Counted from the first letter of the stretch, positions 15,593 through 24,885 are shown. The stretch is DNA of 40,626 nt from SHZI01 sp031409515 (GCA_031409515.1 JANNXJ010000048.1:1-40626), one strand, 5' to 3'. Program-made: numbers and translations. The notes: generated by a model not told the origin, from the sequence alone.

Positions 15593-17962
15593 ATGAGAGC
15601 AAGCATGAGCGCGACAGTACCCAATCCGGCTCCGGATTCCCCTGCCCCGGTGCAGCAGGTCCCCGAAGACGTGCTGATCATTCTGCCGGTCCGCAACACC
15701 GTGGTGTTCCCGGGTGCCGTGATCCCGCTGACCATCGGCCGGCGGATCTCACTGGCGGCTGCTGAGGAGGCGGCCCGCAGCGGCCGGCGCATCGGGCTGA
15801 TACTGCAACGGGATCCGTCCCTCGGGGAACCGACGGGCGCTGACCTGTATCCCGTGGGCACCATCGCCAGGGTGGTCCGCTACTTCACCGCCCGGGATGG
15901 CACCCAGCACGTGGTCTGTCAGGGTGAACAGCGCTTTCGGGTGCTCGATCACCTGCAAGGCCTGCCCTTCATGGCGGCCCGCTTCGACCTGGTCCCTGAA
16001 CCCGCGGCGCACACCGCAGCCCTGGAGGCCCGCGCCCTCATCCTGAAGGAGCGGGCCCTGGAGGCCATCGCGCTGCTGCCCCAGGCCATGCCGGAGCTCG
16101 CCGGCGTCCTGCAGCAGATCGACAACCCGGGACAGCTCGCCGACCTGGTGGCCGGCTTCCTGGACATCAAGCCCCAGCAAAAGCAGGAAGTCCTGGAAAT
16201 CTTTGACGTGCAGCGGCGCCTCGACCGCGTGCTCGACCTGCTCTCGCACCAGGTGGAGGTCATGAAGCTCTCGCGGCAGGTGGACGAGCAGACCAAGGAG
16301 AAGCTCGGCGACAAGCAGCGGGAGTTCTACCTGCGGGAGCAGCTGCGGACCATTCAACAGGAACTGGGTGACACGGGCGAGGTGGCGGAAGTCGACGAAC
16401 TGCGCGCTGCCATTGAGAAATCCGGTATGCCAGAAGAGGCGCTGACCCAGGCCCGCAAGGAGTTGAAGCGCCTCGAACAGATGCCTGAAGCCTCCGGTGA
16501 GCACTCGATGGTGCGCACCTACCTGGACTGGCTGGTGGCACTGCCCTGGGCGAAGCTGGATACGGAGAGCATCGACATCGCGAAGGCCCGGCAAGTGCTG
16601 GAGGACGACCATTTCGGCCTCACCAAGGTGAAACAGCGCATCCTCGAATACTTGGCCGTGCGCAAGCTGAACCCGGAGGGCAGGTCACCCATTCTGTGCT
16701 TCGTCGGCCCGCCGGGCGTCGGCAAGACGTCCCTGGGCCAGAGCATTGCCAGGGCGTTGGGCCTGAAGTTTGTGCGCGGCTCACTGGGCGGCGTGCACGA
16801 CGAGGCAGAGATTCGCGGCCACCGGCGCACCTACATCGGCGCCCTGCCCGGCAACGTCATCCAGCAGCTGCGCAAGGCTGGCACGCGCAATCCCGTCTTC
16901 ATGCTGGACGAGATGGACAAGCTCGGGGCGGGCTTCCACGGCGACCCGTCGTCAGCGCTGTTGGAGGTTCTGGATCCCGAACAGAACAGCACCTTCCGCG
17001 ACAACTACCTCGCCGTGCCCTTCGACCTGTCCAAGGTGTTCTTCGTGGCCACCGCCAACCAGCTCGACACCATCCCGGGCCCCCTGCGGGACCGGCTGGA
17101 GATCATCGAGCTGCCTGGCTATACCCAGGAGGAGAAACTGCAGATCGCCCGGCGCTACCTCGTCGACCGGCAGCGGTCAGCCAACGGGCTGACGGCGGAG
17201 CAGGTCAGTGTCAGCGATGGGGCCCTCGCGGAAATCGTCGCCTACTACACCCGGGAAGCAGGGGTGCGCAGTCTCGAGCGCAAGATCGGCGCGGTGCTCC
17301 GCAACGTTGCCGTCCGGATCTCGGAGGGGACGGCGACCCGCGTGGCGCTCGACGAAGAGGCCGTGCAGGAGATCCTCGGATCACGACGCTACGAATCCGA
17401 AGTGGCGCTGCGGACCAGTAGTGCCGGCGTGGCAACTGGCCTTGCCTGGACGCCCGTGGGCGGCGACATACTCTTTGTCGAGGCCACCAGCATGCCCGGC
17501 AAGGGTCAGCTCATCCTCACCGGCCAGCTGGGCGAGGTCATGAAGGAAAGCGCCCAGGCGGCCTTCAGCCTGGTGAAAACCCGGGCAGAGTCCCTGGGCC
17601 TGGGCGGCTTTGACTTTGCCACCCGGGACCTGCACGTCCACCTGCCCGCAGGCGCAATCCCCAAGGACGGACCGAGCGCCGGGGTCGCCCTGTTCCTGGC
17701 CCTCTGCTCGCTGCTGACCAACCGCAAGGTAAGAAGCGACGTGGCCATGACCGGCGAGATCAGCCTGCGGGGCCTCGTGCTGCCGGTGGGCGGGATCAAG
17801 GAGAAGACCCTCGCTGCACTGCGCGCAGGCATCCACACCGTCCTGCTGCCGGCCCGGAACCGGAAGGACCTGGAGGAAATCCCGGAAAGCGCCCGTAACC
17901 AACTGCGGTTCATCTGGCTGGAAACGGTGGACGATGCCCTGGGGGCGGCTCTGGAAACCTAG
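15593..17962 (+). CDS. lon: ATP-dependent protease La (Lon)
   Basis: A full-length 789-residue Lon (E. coli Lon has 784). The N-terminal LAN domain starts at LIILPVRNTVVFPG. The AAA+ module follows, with Walker A GPPGVGKTS (Lys378) and Walker B VFMLDEMDK. The serine protease domain carries the Ser695/Lys738 dyad (PKDGPSAG and IKEKT). It degrades misfolded and selected regulatory proteins in the cytoplasm, including type II antitoxins in other bacteria; the VapB-like antitoxin just upstream may be such a substrate (inference). Starts at 15593 and 15605 (after GAGAG) are both possible. A sigma32-like promoter precedes it. Confidence 0.96.
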   Translation: MRASMSATVPNPAPDSPAPVQQVPEDVLIILPVRNTVVFPGAVIPLTIGRRISLAAAEEAARSGRRIGLILQRDPSLGEPTGADLYPVGTIARVVRYFTARDGTQHVVCQGEQRFRVLDHLQGLPFMAARFDLVPEPAAHTAALEARALILKERALEAIALLPQAMPELAGVLQQIDNPGQLADLVAGFLDIKPQQKQEVLEIFDVQRRLDRVLDLLSHQVEVMKLSRQVDEQTKEKLGDKQREFYLREQLRTIQQELGDTGEVAEVDELRAAIEKSGMPEEALTQARKELKRLEQMPEASGEHSMVRTYLDWLVALPWAKLDTESIDIAKARQVLEDDHFGLTKVKQRILEYLAVRKLNPEGRSPILCFVGPPGVGKTSLGQSIARALGLKFVRGSLGGVHDEAEIRGHRRTYIGALPGNVIQQLRKAGTRNPVFMLDEMDKLGAGFHGDPSSALLEVLDPEQNSTFRDNYLAVPFDLSKVFFVATANQLDTIPGPLRDRLEIIELPGYTQEEKLQIARRYLVDRQRSANGLTAEQVSVSDGALAEIVAYYTREAGVRSLERKIGAVLRNVAVRISEGTATRVALDEEAVQEILGSRRYESEVALRTSSAGVATGLAWTPVGGDILFVEATSMPGKGQLILTGQLGEVMKESAQAAFSLVKTRAESLGLGGFDFATRDLHVHLPAGAIPKDGPSAGVALFLALCSLLTNRKVRSDVAMTGEISLRGLVLPVGGIKEKTLAALRAGIHTVLLPARNRKDLEEIPESARNQLRFIWLETVDDALGAALET

Positions 17963-18058
17963 GGCCGCCGGCCGCCCTTTGGTTTCCGGGAGAGAATCCG
18001 GCCGGTAGGCTGGGCCGAAGGTCTAGGATCTGTGGCAACTGATCCTGGAGAGTTAGCT

Positions 18059-18832
18059 ATGCGTTCGACGGCGTCCCTGATTTCCGCTGGCCTGCTGTGC
18101 AGCGTTGGTCTCGTCCTTGCGGCCACCGGGCCCGCCTTTGCTGGCGCACACACCGGTGCTGGCGGCAAGCCGAAGGCACCACCGGCTCCGGATGCGTTCT
18201 ACGAGCACACCGGGTTTGAAGGCCGGGAGCAGGTCCTCACCGAGGCCATCACCAGGGCCATCCGGGAGGCCAAGCCCAAGGACGGCGAAACGCTGAACTT
18301 TACCCCCGCCCAGCAGCAGATGCTGGGCCTGGCCGTAGCCAAGGCCATCAAGACCATCAGCAACGACACGCCCTACCAGCACGAAATGAACGATGCCCTG
18401 GTCAAGGCCCACCTCACCAACATCCAGTTCGCCAAGGACAACGGGATGGTGAAGGAGATGGTTGATCACGAGGTGAAGACCCAGAGCTTCATGATTACCC
18501 GCGTAGGTAACATGATCCGCAGCGGCGGCAGCCCCGAGCTGGGGACCATTGCCCTTACGGAGCGCACCGCCTGCTTCTACCAGCTGGTCCAGAACTACCA
18601 GCGCACAGGCACCACCATGCGCTGGAAGTCCCCTTACGGCACCGTTCTGGCGGTAAGCGTGCCGATTGGCCAGCACAATCTGACGGAGCAGGAGGTCCAT
18701 GAGATCTACACGGTGCCCCTGATGAAGCAGCAGGCCGAGGTCATGGGCATGGATATCGAGATCTCGCCCTGGCAGGCAGACGGCTGGGTCACCATGACCA
18801 TGAAGGTCCCGGAAAAGGTCGCCGCCCTCTAG
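18059..18832 (+). CDS. Secreted protein of unknown function
   Basis: The 257-residue product has a clear signal peptide ending in GPAFAGA (cleavage near residue 28). The mature part is helical and charged, with no domain I can name; it contains MNDALVKAHLTNIQFAKDNG and a WKSPYGTVLAVSVPIG stretch. A single Cys is near the middle. The ATG at 18059 has GGAGAG just upstream. It is followed by a strong hairpin (18838-18864) and then by the GTPase gene. Confidence 0.75.
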   Translation: MRSTASLISAGLLCSVGLVLAATGPAFAGAHTGAGGKPKAPPAPDAFYEHTGFEGREQVLTEAITRAIREAKPKDGETLNFTPAQQQMLGLAVAKAIKTISNDTPYQHEMNDALVKAHLTNIQFAKDNGMVKEMVDHEVKTQSFMITRVGNMIRSGGSPELGTIALTERTACFYQLVQNYQRTGTTMRWKSPYGTVLAVSVPIGQHNLTEQEVHEIYTVPLMKQQAEVMGMDIEISPWQADGWVTMTMKVPEKVAAL

Positions 18833-18837
18833 TTACT

Positions 18838-18864
18838 CCGGGGAGCGGCCTCGCCGCTCCCCGG
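18838..18864 (+). terminator. Hairpin after the secreted-protein gene
   Basis: A perfect 11-bp GC-rich stem (CCGGGGAGCGG with CCGCTCCCCGG) and 5-nt loop, six bases after the stop codon. No T-run follows; a second small hairpin (CCGGGCTTCGGCCCGG) overlaps its end. It may limit read-through or protect the 3' end of the mRNA. Confidence 0.5.
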
Positions 18865-18892
18865 GCTTCGGCCCGGTTACAATGGCCGGCTA

Positions 18893-19945
18893 ATGCCCGC
18901 CAATCTCACCCCTGTCTACCGCAAGGCCGAAGAGGCCTACCGCAACGCCCGGGAGCCTGCGGAAAAGCTCGAGCATCTCAAGGAGATGCTCCGCACCATT
19001 CCGAAGCACAAGGGCACCGATCACCTCCAGGGCGATATCAAGCGCTGGATCAAGGAGATCACCGAAGAAATCGGTGCGGCGAAACAGAGCGGCAAGAAGA
19101 AGGGTCCGGTGCACTCCATCCGGCGGGAGGGTGCGGCGCAGATCGCGCTCCTCGGGGCGCCGAACGCGGGCAAGTCCCAGCTCCACTCCCAGCTGACGGG
19201 GTCCAAAGCCGACATCGGCCCCTACCCCTTCACCACCAAATTGCCCCAGCCGGGGATGCTGCCCTTCGAGGACATCTACTTCCAGCTCGTCGATATGCCC
19301 CCGATCTCCAGCGATTACATCGAAGGCTGGATCGTGAATTCCCTGCAGCCCGCGGATGGGGTCCTGGTGGTGGTCGACCTCGCTGATCCGGCCTGTGCTG
19401 AACACATTCAGGCCATTCTTCAGCAACTCACGGAGCGCAAGATCGACCTGCACGGCTACTGGCCGGGGCTCCGCGGCCCTAAGCCTCTGCCCGAACCCGC
19501 CTTCGACGAGGACGGGGAGGAAATCATTGGCGACCCGTTCCGCATTTCCCTGCCCGCCATCCTGGTGGGGAACAAAAGCGACCTCGTTGAAGATCCGGCA
19601 GCGGAGCTGCAGGTGCTCACGGAGCTCCTCGAGCTCGACTTCCCGACCGCCCACGTGTCGGCACTCACCGGCGCCGGCTGCGAGACCATCAGTGCGCTCC
19701 TCTTCAAGGCACTGCAGATCGTCCGCGTTTACACCAAGCAGCCGGGCAAGCCAGCAGACACGAGCCGGCCGTTTACCCTGCGCCGCGGGCAGACGGTTTT
19801 CGACGTGGCCACCCAGGTGCACAAAGACATAGCCTCCGGCCTCCGGTACGGCAAGATCTGGGGGACCGAGGCCTACGCTGGCCAGCAGGTCGGGCCGGAG
19901 CACGCGCTCGCGGACAAGGACATCATCGAACTGCACATGAAGTAG
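18893..19945 (+). CDS. DRG/Obg-type GTPase with C-terminal TGS domain
   Basis: A 350-residue GTPase. An N-terminal helical region (1-75) is followed by the G domain, with G1 GAPNAGKS at 88-95, G3 as DMPP at 134-137, G4 NKSD at 227-230 and a G5-like SALTGAG. A TGS domain ends the protein (about 285-350; RRGQTVFDVATQVHKDI). The domain order matches the DRG (developmentally regulated GTP-binding) proteins of archaea and eukaryotes more than ObgE or YchF. These bind ribosomes or tRNA-related machinery. The bacterial role is unknown. The stop TAG is the TAG of a GTAGGAGCG repeat. Confidence 0.85.
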   Translation: MPANLTPVYRKAEEAYRNAREPAEKLEHLKEMLRTIPKHKGTDHLQGDIKRWIKEITEEIGAAKQSGKKKGPVHSIRREGAAQIALLGAPNAGKSQLHSQLTGSKADIGPYPFTTKLPQPGMLPFEDIYFQLVDMPPISSDYIEGWIVNSLQPADGVLVVVDLADPACAEHIQAILQQLTERKIDLHGYWPGLRGPKPLPEPAFDEDGEEIIGDPFRISLPAILVGNKSDLVEDPAAELQVLTELLELDFPTAHVSALTGAGCETISALLFKALQIVRVYTKQPGKPADTSRPFTLRRGQTVFDVATQVHKDIASGLRYGKIWGTEAYAGQQVGPEHALADKDIIELHMK

Positions 19946-19955
19946 GAGCGCTCCT
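19942..19955 (+). repeat. Solo GTAGGAGCG repeat at a stop codon
   Basis: GTAGGAGCGCTCCT overlaps the stop of the DRG-like gene; AGGAGCGCTCCT is itself a perfect palindrome. Confidence 0.55.
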
Positions 19956-19961
19956 CCGGCA

Positions 19962-20429
19962 TCATTCCGCCGGCGGCGGCGTCCGGTCAACGGTGACTTC
20001 CTTCGTGCGGGTCTGGGTCGCCGGGTCGTAGCTGCTGGTGACATCCCGTGTCAGGGTACTGCCGTTCGGGTTGGTCACCAGAGTCTCCCGGTTGTAGCCC
20101 GTATCAGTGCGGGTGGTCACGTCGTTGACGGTCCGGGTATTGCCGTTGGGCCCGGTGGAGGTGATGTTCCGGGTGCGGGTTCCCGCTTCCCGGTCCCGGG
20201 TGACGACAGCATCCCGGGTGGCCGTCTTGCCATTCTGGCCAGCCCAGGTGGTGTGCCGCTCATAGCCTGTGGCCGTGCGCTGGGTCTGGATGGTCTTCGT
20301 TCCTTCGCGCTTGCCAGAGTGGTTGCCGGACTGGTTGCCGGCTAGCGCCGTCGACTGCAGCGCAAGGCCAGCGAGGACGGTCGCCAGGGCGCAGGCAGAG
20401 GCACGTTGCGCACTCATCGAAATCTTCAT
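19962..20429 (-). CDS. Secreted Thr/Asn-rich repeat protein of unknown function
   Basis: A 155-residue exported protein with a signal peptide ending near ALAGNQ (about residue 31). The mature part is polar and rich in Thr, Asn, Arg and Gly. It repeats a motif of about 20 residues that resembles GPNGNTRTVNDVTTRTDTGY (GQNGKTATRDAVVTRD, GPNGNTRTVNDV, NPNGSTLTRDV). The ATG at 20429 has an excellent AAGGAG ribosome site. It follows the sigma/anti-sigma/DUF3106 genes on the same strand after 109 bases, so it may be a target of that sigma factor (inference). Confidence 0.78.
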   Translation of the reverse strand: MKISMSAQRASACALATVLAGLALQSTALAGNQSGNHSGKREGTKTIQTQRTATGYERHTTWAGQNGKTATRDAVVTRDREAGTRTRNITSTGPNGNTRTVNDVTTRTDTGYNRETLVTNPNGSTLTRDVTSSYDPATQTRTKEVTVDRTPPPAE

Positions 20430-20538
20430 CGGAAGCTCCTTCGCAGTTGATTGGGTCTCAGGAGCAAGAACGCGGCAGGCTGCGGTTGGTTGACGGCTTC
20501 AGAAGTGGCAGTGTGACCAGCGTCACAGGTCAGCTGCT

Positions 20539-21060
20539 CTAGGGCGCCGGCGACCGGGGTGGGCGGCGATTCATCCGGCGCTCCAGCAACCGCTGGCGCT
20601 GCTGGGGCGTGAGGCCCTGCCACCGCTCCCGCAGGGCGCGGCGCTGCTCGGGGCTCATCTCGCGGAAGCGGCCGAAGTTCTCCCGGACCCGGGCCTGCTC
20701 CTCGGGGCTCATCGCCTCATAGCGCTGGAACTGTTCGCGAATCAGTTCGCGCTGCTCTGGCGTGATCTTTTGCCAGCGGCCGAAGCGCTGACGGGCGGCC
20801 TCGCGTTGCTCCGGATCCATCTGGGTCCAGCGCGCGGCGCCCGCGGCGAGACGACTGCGCCGTTCGGCAGGGAATTCATCCCAGCTGCCGGCGAAACGCT
20901 CCAGCAACTGACGCTGCTCCGGATCGAGCTGCGCCCAGGTCGGCGGCGTGGCCGGGCTGTCGGCGGCGCCCGCCAGCGTCGTCGTGAGCAGCAGCGCCAG
21001 GACCGCAAGGACTTGCACCCATGCGCACCGCTTCTGAGGGTACTGCGCCATGACGGCCAT
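20539..21060 (-). CDS. Exported DUF3106-family protein
   Basis: A 173-residue protein with a signal peptide (VLAVLALLLTTTLAGAADS). Its mature part is made of repeated helical units of the form MSPEQRxxLRERFxRWQxLTPEQR, the hallmark of DUF3106 proteins. They are often encoded beside ECF sigma/anti-sigma pairs, as here, and may be periplasmic stress sensors, though no function is established. It starts three bases after the anti-sigma stop, so it is part of the same operon. Confidence 0.85.
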   Translation of the reverse strand: MAVMAQYPQKRCAWVQVLAVLALLLTTTLAGAADSPATPPTWAQLDPEQRQLLERFAGSWDEFPAERRSRLAAGAARWTQMDPEQREAARQRFGRWQKITPEQRELIREQFQRYEAMSPEEQARVRENFGRFREMSPEQRRALRERWQGLTPQQRQRLLERRMNRRPPRSPAP

Positions 21061-21063
21061 CGG

Positions 21064-21489
21064 TCAGCTCGCTGCCTCGAGCTCAGCCTGCAGCTCGGCA
21101 GGGCTCAGCGCGGGATCGAGCCAGGCGTAAAACTCCAGGTCCTCCATCATCTCCAGGTTCTCATCGCCGAGTAGAACATCCAGGTCCTGCGCGACGAGCG
21201 GATTGGCAGCGGTCTGCTCCGGCGCAGGGACGGGCACGAGCACGGGGTCAACTCCACGGCCCACCCAGACGCTGACGATGAGCAGGGCGACGGCGGCGCT
21301 GCTGAAGGCTGGCATCAGCCAGCCGCGGCGAACGCCGGCAGGCTGCAAGCCCGCCAACGCTGCCTGCCGCGCGCGATTCAGCCGGGAGCGCGTGGTGGCG
21401 TCGAGCTCATCCGCGCTCTGGCGCAACAGTTCGCCGGCAGTAGCAGCCAGACGCTGCTCGTCGGTGGTCAGGTCCGGTTGCTCACTCAT
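21064..21489 (-). CDS. Putative anti-sigma factor with one transmembrane helix
   Basis: A 141-residue protein with a cytoplasmic N-terminus (SEQPDLTTDEQRLAATAGELLRQSADELD), one transmembrane helix at about 56-75 (FSSAAVALLIVSVWVG), and an acidic periplasmic tail. The layout and its position right behind an ECF sigma gene (four-base ATGA overlap at 21486-21489) fit an anti-sigma factor of the DUF3619 type. No zinc-binding HxxxCxxC motif is present. Direct binding to the sigma factor is inferred from position. Confidence 0.72.
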   Translation of the reverse strand: MSEQPDLTTDEQRLAATAGELLRQSADELDATTRSRLNRARQAALAGLQPAGVRRGWLMPAFSSAAVALLIVSVWVGRGVDPVLVPVPAPEQTAANPLVAQDLDVLLGDENLEMMEDLEFYAWLDPALSPAELQAELEAAS

Positions 21490-22082
21490 GGCCAGTGGTC
21501 TCCAAGCAGGTTCCTCAGGGTGTGTACCGCCCGGGAGTAGTGTGTCTTGACGCTGCCTGCGGTGCACCCCATGGCTGATGCCGTGTCTGCGACATCAAGG
21601 CCTTCCACACTCCGCAGGAGGAAGGCCTCCCGTTGCCGGGCAGGGAGACCCCTCAGGGCCGCTTCGAGGGCCAGCATGGCCGCCCTGCGGGCCAGCTCGG
21701 TGTCCGGCGTGAGGCCCCGGGTATCCGGCAGGTTGGCGACCGGGTCCTGGTCTTCCTCCCCGTCGGCAGCAGGCTCGAACCAGGCCAGCACCCGGCGGCG
21801 CACGGCCTGACGCCGCTGATGATCGGTGATCCGGTTGGTGAGGATACGGAAGAACAGGGGTCGCCACTCCTCGCTGGGCCGGGAACCGTAGGTCCGGACG
21901 AGACGGATCATCGCGTCCTGGACGACATCGAGCGCTTCGTCCCGGTCGCGCACGGACACCAGGGCAATGCGGAAGGCCCGGCGCTCCACCTCGGCGAGAA
22001 ACCGGTCCATGGCACGAGTCTCGTCCAGGGCTCCCTCCTTGGGCGGGCAGCAGAGCGTCAACTCCGCATTCAACATAAGCAT
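21486..22082 (-). CDS. ECF-family RNA polymerase sigma factor
   Basis: An extracytoplasmic-function sigma factor of about 198 residues. Region 2 (core binding and -10 recognition) is FRIALVSVRDRDEALDVVQDAMIRL and on to TNRITDHQRRQ; region 4 (-35 recognition) is LPARQREAFLLRSVEGLDVADTASAMGCTAGSVKTHYSRA, a clear helix-turn-helix. It should direct transcription of stress or envelope genes when released by the coupled anti-sigma factor. The start is uncertain: ATGs at 22082, 22076 and 22010 are possible, and none has a clear ribosome site close by. Confidence 0.85.
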   Translation of the reverse strand: MLMLNAELTLCCPPKEGALDETRAMDRFLAEVERRAFRIALVSVRDRDEALDVVQDAMIRLVRTYGSRPSEEWRPLFFRILTNRITDHQRRQAVRRRVLAWFEPAADGEEDQDPVANLPDTRGLTPDTELARRAAMLALEAALRGLPARQREAFLLRSVEGLDVADTASAMGCTAGSVKTHYSRAVHTLRNLLGDHWP

Positions 22083-22158
22083 ACAACCGTGGCCTCCCTC
22101 GGGGACTAACGCAGCCGGCGGCACCCGGTTGACAGGCCACCCGCGGGCCCCGGTCCGC

Positions 22159-23145
22159 CTAGAAGCTGGCCTGCACGCCGAGCCCGCCAAACCAGACCGT
22201 GTCCAGGCTGTCGCTGTCGGTGACCCCGAGGGTCAGGTAGCCCGTGAGGCCCGGGTTCATTTCGCGGCTGGCGGTTCCCGACAGGGTGTTGCCGACGAGG
22301 CCGGCGAAGTATTCCTTCTGGTAAAGGTAGTCGACGGCCCAGGAATAGCGACTGTCGACGGCCCCGTACCGCACCCCGGTTCCCCAGTAGTTGTCGAGGA
22401 GGGAGTTCTCCGCACCGATGCGGGAGACCGCACTGAGGGAGAGCTGGCTGGTGACCCGGGGAGCAAACCGCCGGAAGATCGCCGGGCGGGTCTGCTCCAG
22501 GCGCTCCAGCGCGGGCGAATCAAAGGCGCAACTGGTGTCTGAATACTGGTAGTCCATGCCGCGGAGGTAACCGCCCCACGCAGCCCCATTGAAAGTCAGG
22601 CCGAGACCCAGGCCGGTGTTGTCCAGCGAGCAGTTGGCTGTGGCCGCAATCGGGATCTGCTGGCCGTTCCGCAGCGTCACCAGACCGCGGGCCGTGAAGG
22701 TCTCGAAGTCGCTCTGCCGGGTCTGGCCCAGAACCGAGACGGTCCAGGCACCGGCATACACGTCGAAGGCGGCGTTCAGCGCGTTGGCCGTGACCACGTC
22801 CGGGTCCTGCCAGCGGGTATAGGACAACTCGAACCCCACCGGCCCGAAGTCATGCCGGCCCCCGACCTCGAGGCCCCGGGTGGAGAGGCCCGAGAGGGTG
22901 TCGCTGGCATCGGCGTAGTTGGCGGCAAGAAACCACTCGGTGCGTTCGCCGGCGTACCAGCTGACGTTGCCCGCCAGGCCCACGCCGCCCTCCCCATCGG
23001 CCTCGGCGTACAGCCCCAGGCTCCAGTCCGGGGCTGCCGGGGTCTCGTCAGCGCGGGCGGATGCCATGAGGGAGAGGGCAACGACGAGGAAGGCCGCCAG
23101 GTTAGTGGCTGCCCGGAAAGCGGTCTGCGTTCTTGTTCTGCTCAC
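22159..23145 (-). CDS. Outer-membrane beta-barrel protein of unknown function
   Basis: A 328-residue exported protein. It has a signal peptide (NLAAFLVVALSLMASARAD), amphipathic alternating strands such as WSLGLYAEADGEGGVGLAGNVSWY and a terminal phenylalanine (GLGVQASF), as expected for a barrel inserted by BAM. I chose the GTG at 23145, which has GGAG at a good distance; the frame remains open upstream but without support. No specific porin family is recognised. It is just upstream of, and in the same direction as, the ECF sigma gene, with about 75 bases between. Confidence 0.75.
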   Translation of the reverse strand: MSRTRTQTAFRAATNLAAFLVVALSLMASARADETPAAPDWSLGLYAEADGEGGVGLAGNVSWYAGERTEWFLAANYADASDTLSGLSTRGLEVGGRHDFGPVGFELSYTRWQDPDVVTANALNAAFDVYAGAWTVSVLGQTRQSDFETFTARGLVTLRNGQQIPIAATANCSLDNTGLGLGLTFNGAAWGGYLRGMDYQYSDTSCAFDSPALERLEQTRPAIFRRFAPRVTSQLSLSAVSRIGAENSLLDNYWGTGVRYGAVDSRYSWAVDYLYQKEYFAGLVGNTLSGTASREMNPGLTGYLTLGVTDSDSLDTVWFGGLGVQASF

Positions 23146-23271
23146 TTGGACTCCAGTAACGGCCGGGCCTGGGATCGGTTGACACGCTGGCTGCATCCAC
23201 CCGCCCCTCCGCTCCGTAGAGGGGGATGAACGGGCTGTCCGGCCCACTGTGCCAACCAAGGAGCAACCACC

Positions 23272-24855
23272 ATGTTCAGGAAAATAGCGCTGACGGCACT
23301 GGCCGCAGCTGTACCGCTGGTCGCGCAAGCGTCCAGCCATCGCGAGGCCCCGAATATCACCCGCTTTCCCACCGTCGACTCGACGGACTTCTATCTGTTC
23401 AACTCCTACGAGGCCGGGCGCCAGGACTACGTCACAATCCTCGCGAACTACATCCCCCTGCAGGCCGCCTATGGTGGCCCCAACTACTTCGCCATGGATC
23501 CAGCGGCGCTCTACGAAATCCACATCGAGAACGATGGGGATGCCGTCGAGGATATGACCTTCCAGTTCCGGTTCCGCAATACCCTCGGCAACGGCAACCG
23601 TGGACTCAGCCTCGACATCGGACCCGCCGGCCAGCAGCAGACGATCGCAGTGCCACTGAAGAACATCGGCGGCGTGTCAGCGCAGAACAGCGCTGCCCTG
23701 AACTTCAATGAGAGCTACACGCTCACCCTCGTGCGTGGCGACCGGCGCCGGGGCCAGCCCGTGGCCGTCAGCAACGCAACGTCCGGAGCGACGACCTTTG
23801 GCAAGCCCTTCGACTTCGTTGGCACGAAGACCTTCGGCAGCGTGCAGGACTACCGCACCTATGCCGAGAGCTTCAATCAGCCGATCTCGATCCCCGGGTG
23901 CGGTCAGCCTGGCCGCGTCTTCGTCGGCCAGCGGGCCGAAGGCTTTGCGGTGAATCTGGGCCGGGTGTTCGACCTCGTGAACCTGGTCCCCATCGAGGGT
24001 GACAGCACCCCCGGTGCCAATGACGGTGGCGGATTCCCCGGTGGCATCCGCCAGTCCAGGGACAACAACATCATTGGCGACGCCAACATCACCACGATTG
24101 CCCTGGAGGTGCCCAAGCAGTGCCTGACGGGGGCCGGCAACGGTGTAATCGGTGGCTGGACAACGGCGAGCCTCCGGCAGGTGCGCGTCCTGAATCCGGA
24201 AGCAACCTTCGCCAAGCCCGACGTCAATGGCGGTTCGTGGACCCAGATCTCCCGACTTGGCATGCCGCTCGTGAATGAGATCGTGATCGGCCTGCCCGAC
24301 AAGGACCGCTTCAATACGAGCCCACCGAAGCGCGATGGGCAGTTCGCCAGGTACGTGACGAATCCGTCCTTCCCGGCACTCCTGGACGTGCTCTTCCGGG
24401 ATGCCGTCAACAGCACGCTGGGTACGCAGATCCCGAATCTGGCGCCCCAGAACTTCCCCCGCAACGACCTGATCGCTGCCTTTCTCACAGGCTTCCCGGG
24501 CGTCAATCAGCTGAAAACCGTCACGGCTTCTGAAATGCAGCGGCTGAACACGAGTATTCCCGCCCGGCCCGCTGCAGAGCAGAGCAACTTTGGCGTGGCG
24601 GGCAACGACCTGGCCGGCTTCCCGAACGGGCGGCGCCCGGGCGACGACGTGGTTGATATCGAGCTGCGGGTGGCAATGGGCGCCCTGTGCTATCCCATCC
24701 CCGTCAACGGCACACCGACCAATCTCGGGCTCTGCAGCCCTGCCGATGCGGCAGTCGGCAATGTGCCCTTCACGGATGGCGCGCCCGTATCTGCAGCGGA
24801 GTTCGACAGTGCCTTCCCGTACCTGCGCACGCCGAGCCCCGGCGCAACCAACTAA
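23272..24855 (+). CDS. DUF4331-family secreted protein
   Basis: A 527-residue exported protein. Right after the signal peptide it starts SSHREAPNITRFPTVDSTDFYLF, the hallmark N-terminus of DUF4331 proteins. The rest is a probable beta-rich fold with GDANITTIALEVPKQCL and LMRxxxx-like segments of that family. Function is unknown; DUF4331 proteins often occur with ECF sigma factors, TPR proteins or lipoproteins. AAGGAGCAACCACC precedes the ATG. It is followed after 30 bases by a small lipoprotein gene, then by a sigma/cupin pair, and looks like the first gene of that set. Confidence 0.88.
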   Translation: MFRKIALTALAAAVPLVAQASSHREAPNITRFPTVDSTDFYLFNSYEAGRQDYVTILANYIPLQAAYGGPNYFAMDPAALYEIHIENDGDAVEDMTFQFRFRNTLGNGNRGLSLDIGPAGQQQTIAVPLKNIGGVSAQNSAALNFNESYTLTLVRGDRRRGQPVAVSNATSGATTFGKPFDFVGTKTFGSVQDYRTYAESFNQPISIPGCGQPGRVFVGQRAEGFAVNLGRVFDLVNLVPIEGDSTPGANDGGGFPGGIRQSRDNNIIGDANITTIALEVPKQCLTGAGNGVIGGWTTASLRQVRVLNPEATFAKPDVNGGSWTQISRLGMPLVNEIVIGLPDKDRFNTSPPKRDGQFARYVTNPSFPALLDVLFRDAVNSTLGTQIPNLAPQNFPRNDLIAAFLTGFPGVNQLKTVTASEMQRLNTSIPARPAAEQSNFGVAGNDLAGFPNGRRPGDDVVDIELRVAMGALCYPIPVNGTPTNLGLCSPADAAVGNVPFTDGAPVSAAEFDSAFPYLRTPSPGATN

Positions 24856-24885
24856 CACGCACCGCCACTCAGAGGAGAACCAGCC

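Noticed and set aside
18890..20044. 384-codon frame opposite the GTPase
   Set aside because: The GTPase has all G motifs in the other strand; this frame has none of any family.
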